Origin: JASFEQ01 sp050122535
GTDB taxonomy: Bacteria; Desulfobacterota; DSM-4660; Desulfatiglandales; HGW-15
Assembly: GCA_050122535.1 (NCBI GenBank)
Contig: JASFIT010000247.1
Span: 1 to 7,145 of the forward strand
DNA length: 7,145 bases
Direction of reading: 5' to 3'
A program made the translations under genes and the position numbers. Positions within the stretch are counted from its first letter, which is position 1. The number at the start of each line of letters is the position of its first letter. The notes under the pieces are model-generated. The model was not told where the DNA came from and ran no database searches. It was given only the letters and a program-made list of their open reading frames with translations. Shown in pieces: positions 6,264 through 7,145 of this stretch.

Positions 6264-6279
6264 TGGCACAAGCTTTGCA
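6264..6279 (+). promoter_or_regulatory. Sigma-54 (RpoN) promoter of the lipoprotein gene
   Basis: TGGCAC (6264-6269) and TTGCA (6275-6279) match the -24/-12 consensus. GG at 6265-6266 and GC at 6277-6278 have the invariant 10-bp spacing. The start would be near 6290, leaving about 60 nt of leader before the ATG at 6352. Sigma-54 promoters need an activator ATPase bound upstream, so expression of the next gene is probably switched by a specific signal. No activator gene is in the window. Confidence 0.72.
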
Positions 6280-6351
6280 CCATTATAAAACTTGCTCGAC
6301 AGATTTGGTCACTAAGCCTTTTAACCTGATTAACCCGTTGCTGCAATAGTC

Positions 6352-6774
6352 ATGAAAAGAAATCTTCTCCTCACACTTCAGACCCTCCTAATCGCGCTAT
6401 CACTATTTGCGCTCACAGGTTGTCTAGAGATAATTAGCGCCGTGGGAGCGAGCGCTTACATGACGGGAGAGTATCTTGTGTCAGGCGCAGTGACCAAGAC
6501 GGTCAGCTACGATTTCGGCCGGATTAAAAAGGCCCTCTTGGTTGCCCTGTGCAAAATGGAAATCTATGTGAATGAGGCAAAACCGATTGAGGACGGGGAG
6601 GAGATCTTTGCGACTGCAGAAGAGTTAGAGATCAAAATCGAGTTGAAGGAGATAACGCCGACTGTAACGCGTATTTCAGTTAAAGCGGAAAAACACCTCC
6701 TAAACCGGGACAAAGCAACAGCCCAGGAGATTCTTCAGCAAACAAACAAGATAGCGGAAAAATTGGTCAGCTAA
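6352..6774 (+). CDS. Small lipoprotein, resembles DUF3568 family
   Basis: The 140-aa product begins with a lipoprotein signal peptide: K2, R3, hydrophobic stretch 5-20, then lipobox L-T-G-C with C24. The residue after the cysteine is Leu, so outer-membrane rather than inner-membrane retention is expected. Mature residues 28-42 form a small-residue segment (I-S-A-V-G-A-S-A-Y-M-T-G-E-Y-L). An alternating helix and strand region follows, with A-L-L-V-A-L-C-K-M-E (61-70) and the strand-like L-E-I-K-I-E-L-K-E-I and V-T-R-I-S-V-K-A. This layout resembles the DUF3568 lipoproteins of deltaproteobacteria, whose function is unknown; the resemblance is from memory, not from a search. No clear Shine-Dalgarno precedes the ATG. 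A sigma-54 promoter lies 60-90 bp upstream. The gene converges with the SH3-domain gene. Confidence 0.8.
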   Translation: MKRNLLLTLQTLLIALSLFALTGCLEIISAVGASAYMTGEYLVSGAVTKTVSYDFGRIKKALLVALCKMEIYVNEAKPIEDGEEIFATAEELEIKIELKEITPTVTRISVKAEKHLLNRDKATAQEILQQTNKIAEKLVS

Positions 6775-6873
6775 GGGTGATAATCCGAATTCCGTTCAGG
6801 CCTTTCCAGCGCAACGGACCCAATCAAGAGCAAATCTTGGCCAGTTATAATCCCAGGAACCTTGCAGAGACGT

Positions 6874-7145
6874 TCACTTTTTGTGATTTTTTGTGACGAG
6901 TGTCTTGTAGATCCAGCCTTTCTTTTCCAGATCAGAAAGCCATATCTGGTACCAACTCTTTTTCTTGTTCAATAGCCAGAATTCCTGATCTTTTTTTGCT
7001 ACCGAAATGACATTGGAGCGTGTCGTTGGCCTCTCTCTAATATTTGCCAGCTTTGTAATCACAGTAACGGTGCTGAGGAGGTGTTCCGGCACCTTTACTG
7101 GGCTTGAGGTTGTTTCGGTAGTTTCTCGAACCCTTGTCTTGCGAA
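6874..7145 (-). CDS. SH3-domain protein, C-terminal part (5' end outside window)
   Basis: The - strand frame is open from the window edge to TGA 6876-6874, giving 89 visible residues; the GTG at 7092 is internal to it and need not be the start. The first ~20 residues are a polar Thr/Ser-rich linker (R-E-T-T-E-T-T-S-S). The rest resembles a bacterial SH3 (SH3b/SH3_3) domain: V-T-V-I-T-K-L-A-N-I-R-E-R-P, then a strand turn, then W-Y-Q-I-W-L and K-K-G-W-I-Y at the end. Such domains usually bind cell-wall peptides and are attached to exported or envelope proteins. The N-terminal part, which would show a signal peptide or catalytic domain, is missing. The tail is very basic (K-N-H-K-K). Confidence 0.75.
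   Translation of the reverse strand, partial: RKTRVRETTETTSSPVKVPEHLLSTVTVITKLANIRERPTTRSNVISVAKKDQEFWLLNKKKSWYQIWLSDLEKKGWIYKTLVTKNHKK

Larger units (their letters stand above)
5757..6351. other. AT-rich divergent intergenic region without a confident gene
   Basis: About 600 bp separate the divergent hydrolase and lipoprotein genes. The - strand has an 88-codon open frame (6200 to 5934) with no recognisable domain; I do not call it a gene. Visible signals are an AGGCCTT pair at 6039-6072, an 11-bp TTTGT-G-ACAAA dyad at 6084-6094, and a sigma-54 promoter at 6264-6279. TTGACA at 6002-6007 has a TATGAG 16 bp downstream (6024-6029), a weak possible promoter. The length fits a long regulatory region for the sigma-54-controlled gene, possibly including decayed coding sequence. 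Confidence 0.5.

Noticed and set aside
6791..6839. Short dyads (TCCGTT/AACGGA and CAAGA/TCTTG) between the convergent genes as terminators
   Set aside because: Stems are only 5-6 bp and neither is followed by a T tract in the + direction.

Overview
The window looks like a chromosomal segment of a deltaproteobacterium (Desulfobacterota) or close relative. This is inferred from the mixed aro/tyrA gene order, a lipoprotein resembling the DUF3568 type, a sigma-54-type promoter and intergenic CCAG/CTGG-rich repeats. No rRNA, tRNA, transposase, integrase or CRISPR array is visible, so the taxonomy stays tentative.

Left part (1-3290): aromatic amino acid synthesis on the + strand. It holds the C-terminal end of a probable prephenate dehydrogenase (tyrA), type I 3-dehydroquinate dehydratase (aroD), shikimate dehydrogenase (aroE) and EPSP synthase (aroA). 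These cover shikimate-pathway steps 3, 4 and 6 plus the tyrosine branch; shikimate kinase is absent between aroE and aroA. A 267-bp gap between aroD and aroE carries a hairpin-bearing, inverted-repeat-bounded element. aroE and aroA overlap by 4 bp (GTGA).

Middle (3348-4634): an MscS-family mechanosensitive channel follows aroA on the same strand. Just after it lies a compact unit with no protein gene: a sigma-70 promoter with ideal spacing, about 90 nt containing an 11-bp perfect hairpin, and a 12-bp perfect terminator. It is best read as an undescribed ~130-nt small RNA. Its predicted exposed segments carry CUCC motifs, one of which equals the 16S rRNA anti-Shine-Dalgarno core ACCUCCUU. This is the most interesting object in the window.

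Right part (4686-7145): a secreted or lipid-anchored metallo-beta-lactamase-fold hydrolase of the NAPE-PLD/RomA type on the - strand. A ~600-bp AT-rich intergenic region follows, with a possible 42-codon remnant, a repeated AGGCCTT motif and a full-consensus sigma-54 promoter. That promoter precedes a 140-aa lipoprotein gene on the + strand. Convergent to it is the C-terminal end of an SH3-domain protein on the - strand, cut by the window edge.

In function, the left half is housekeeping biosynthesis with an osmotic-safety channel attached. The right half is a set of envelope-associated proteins under their own signals.
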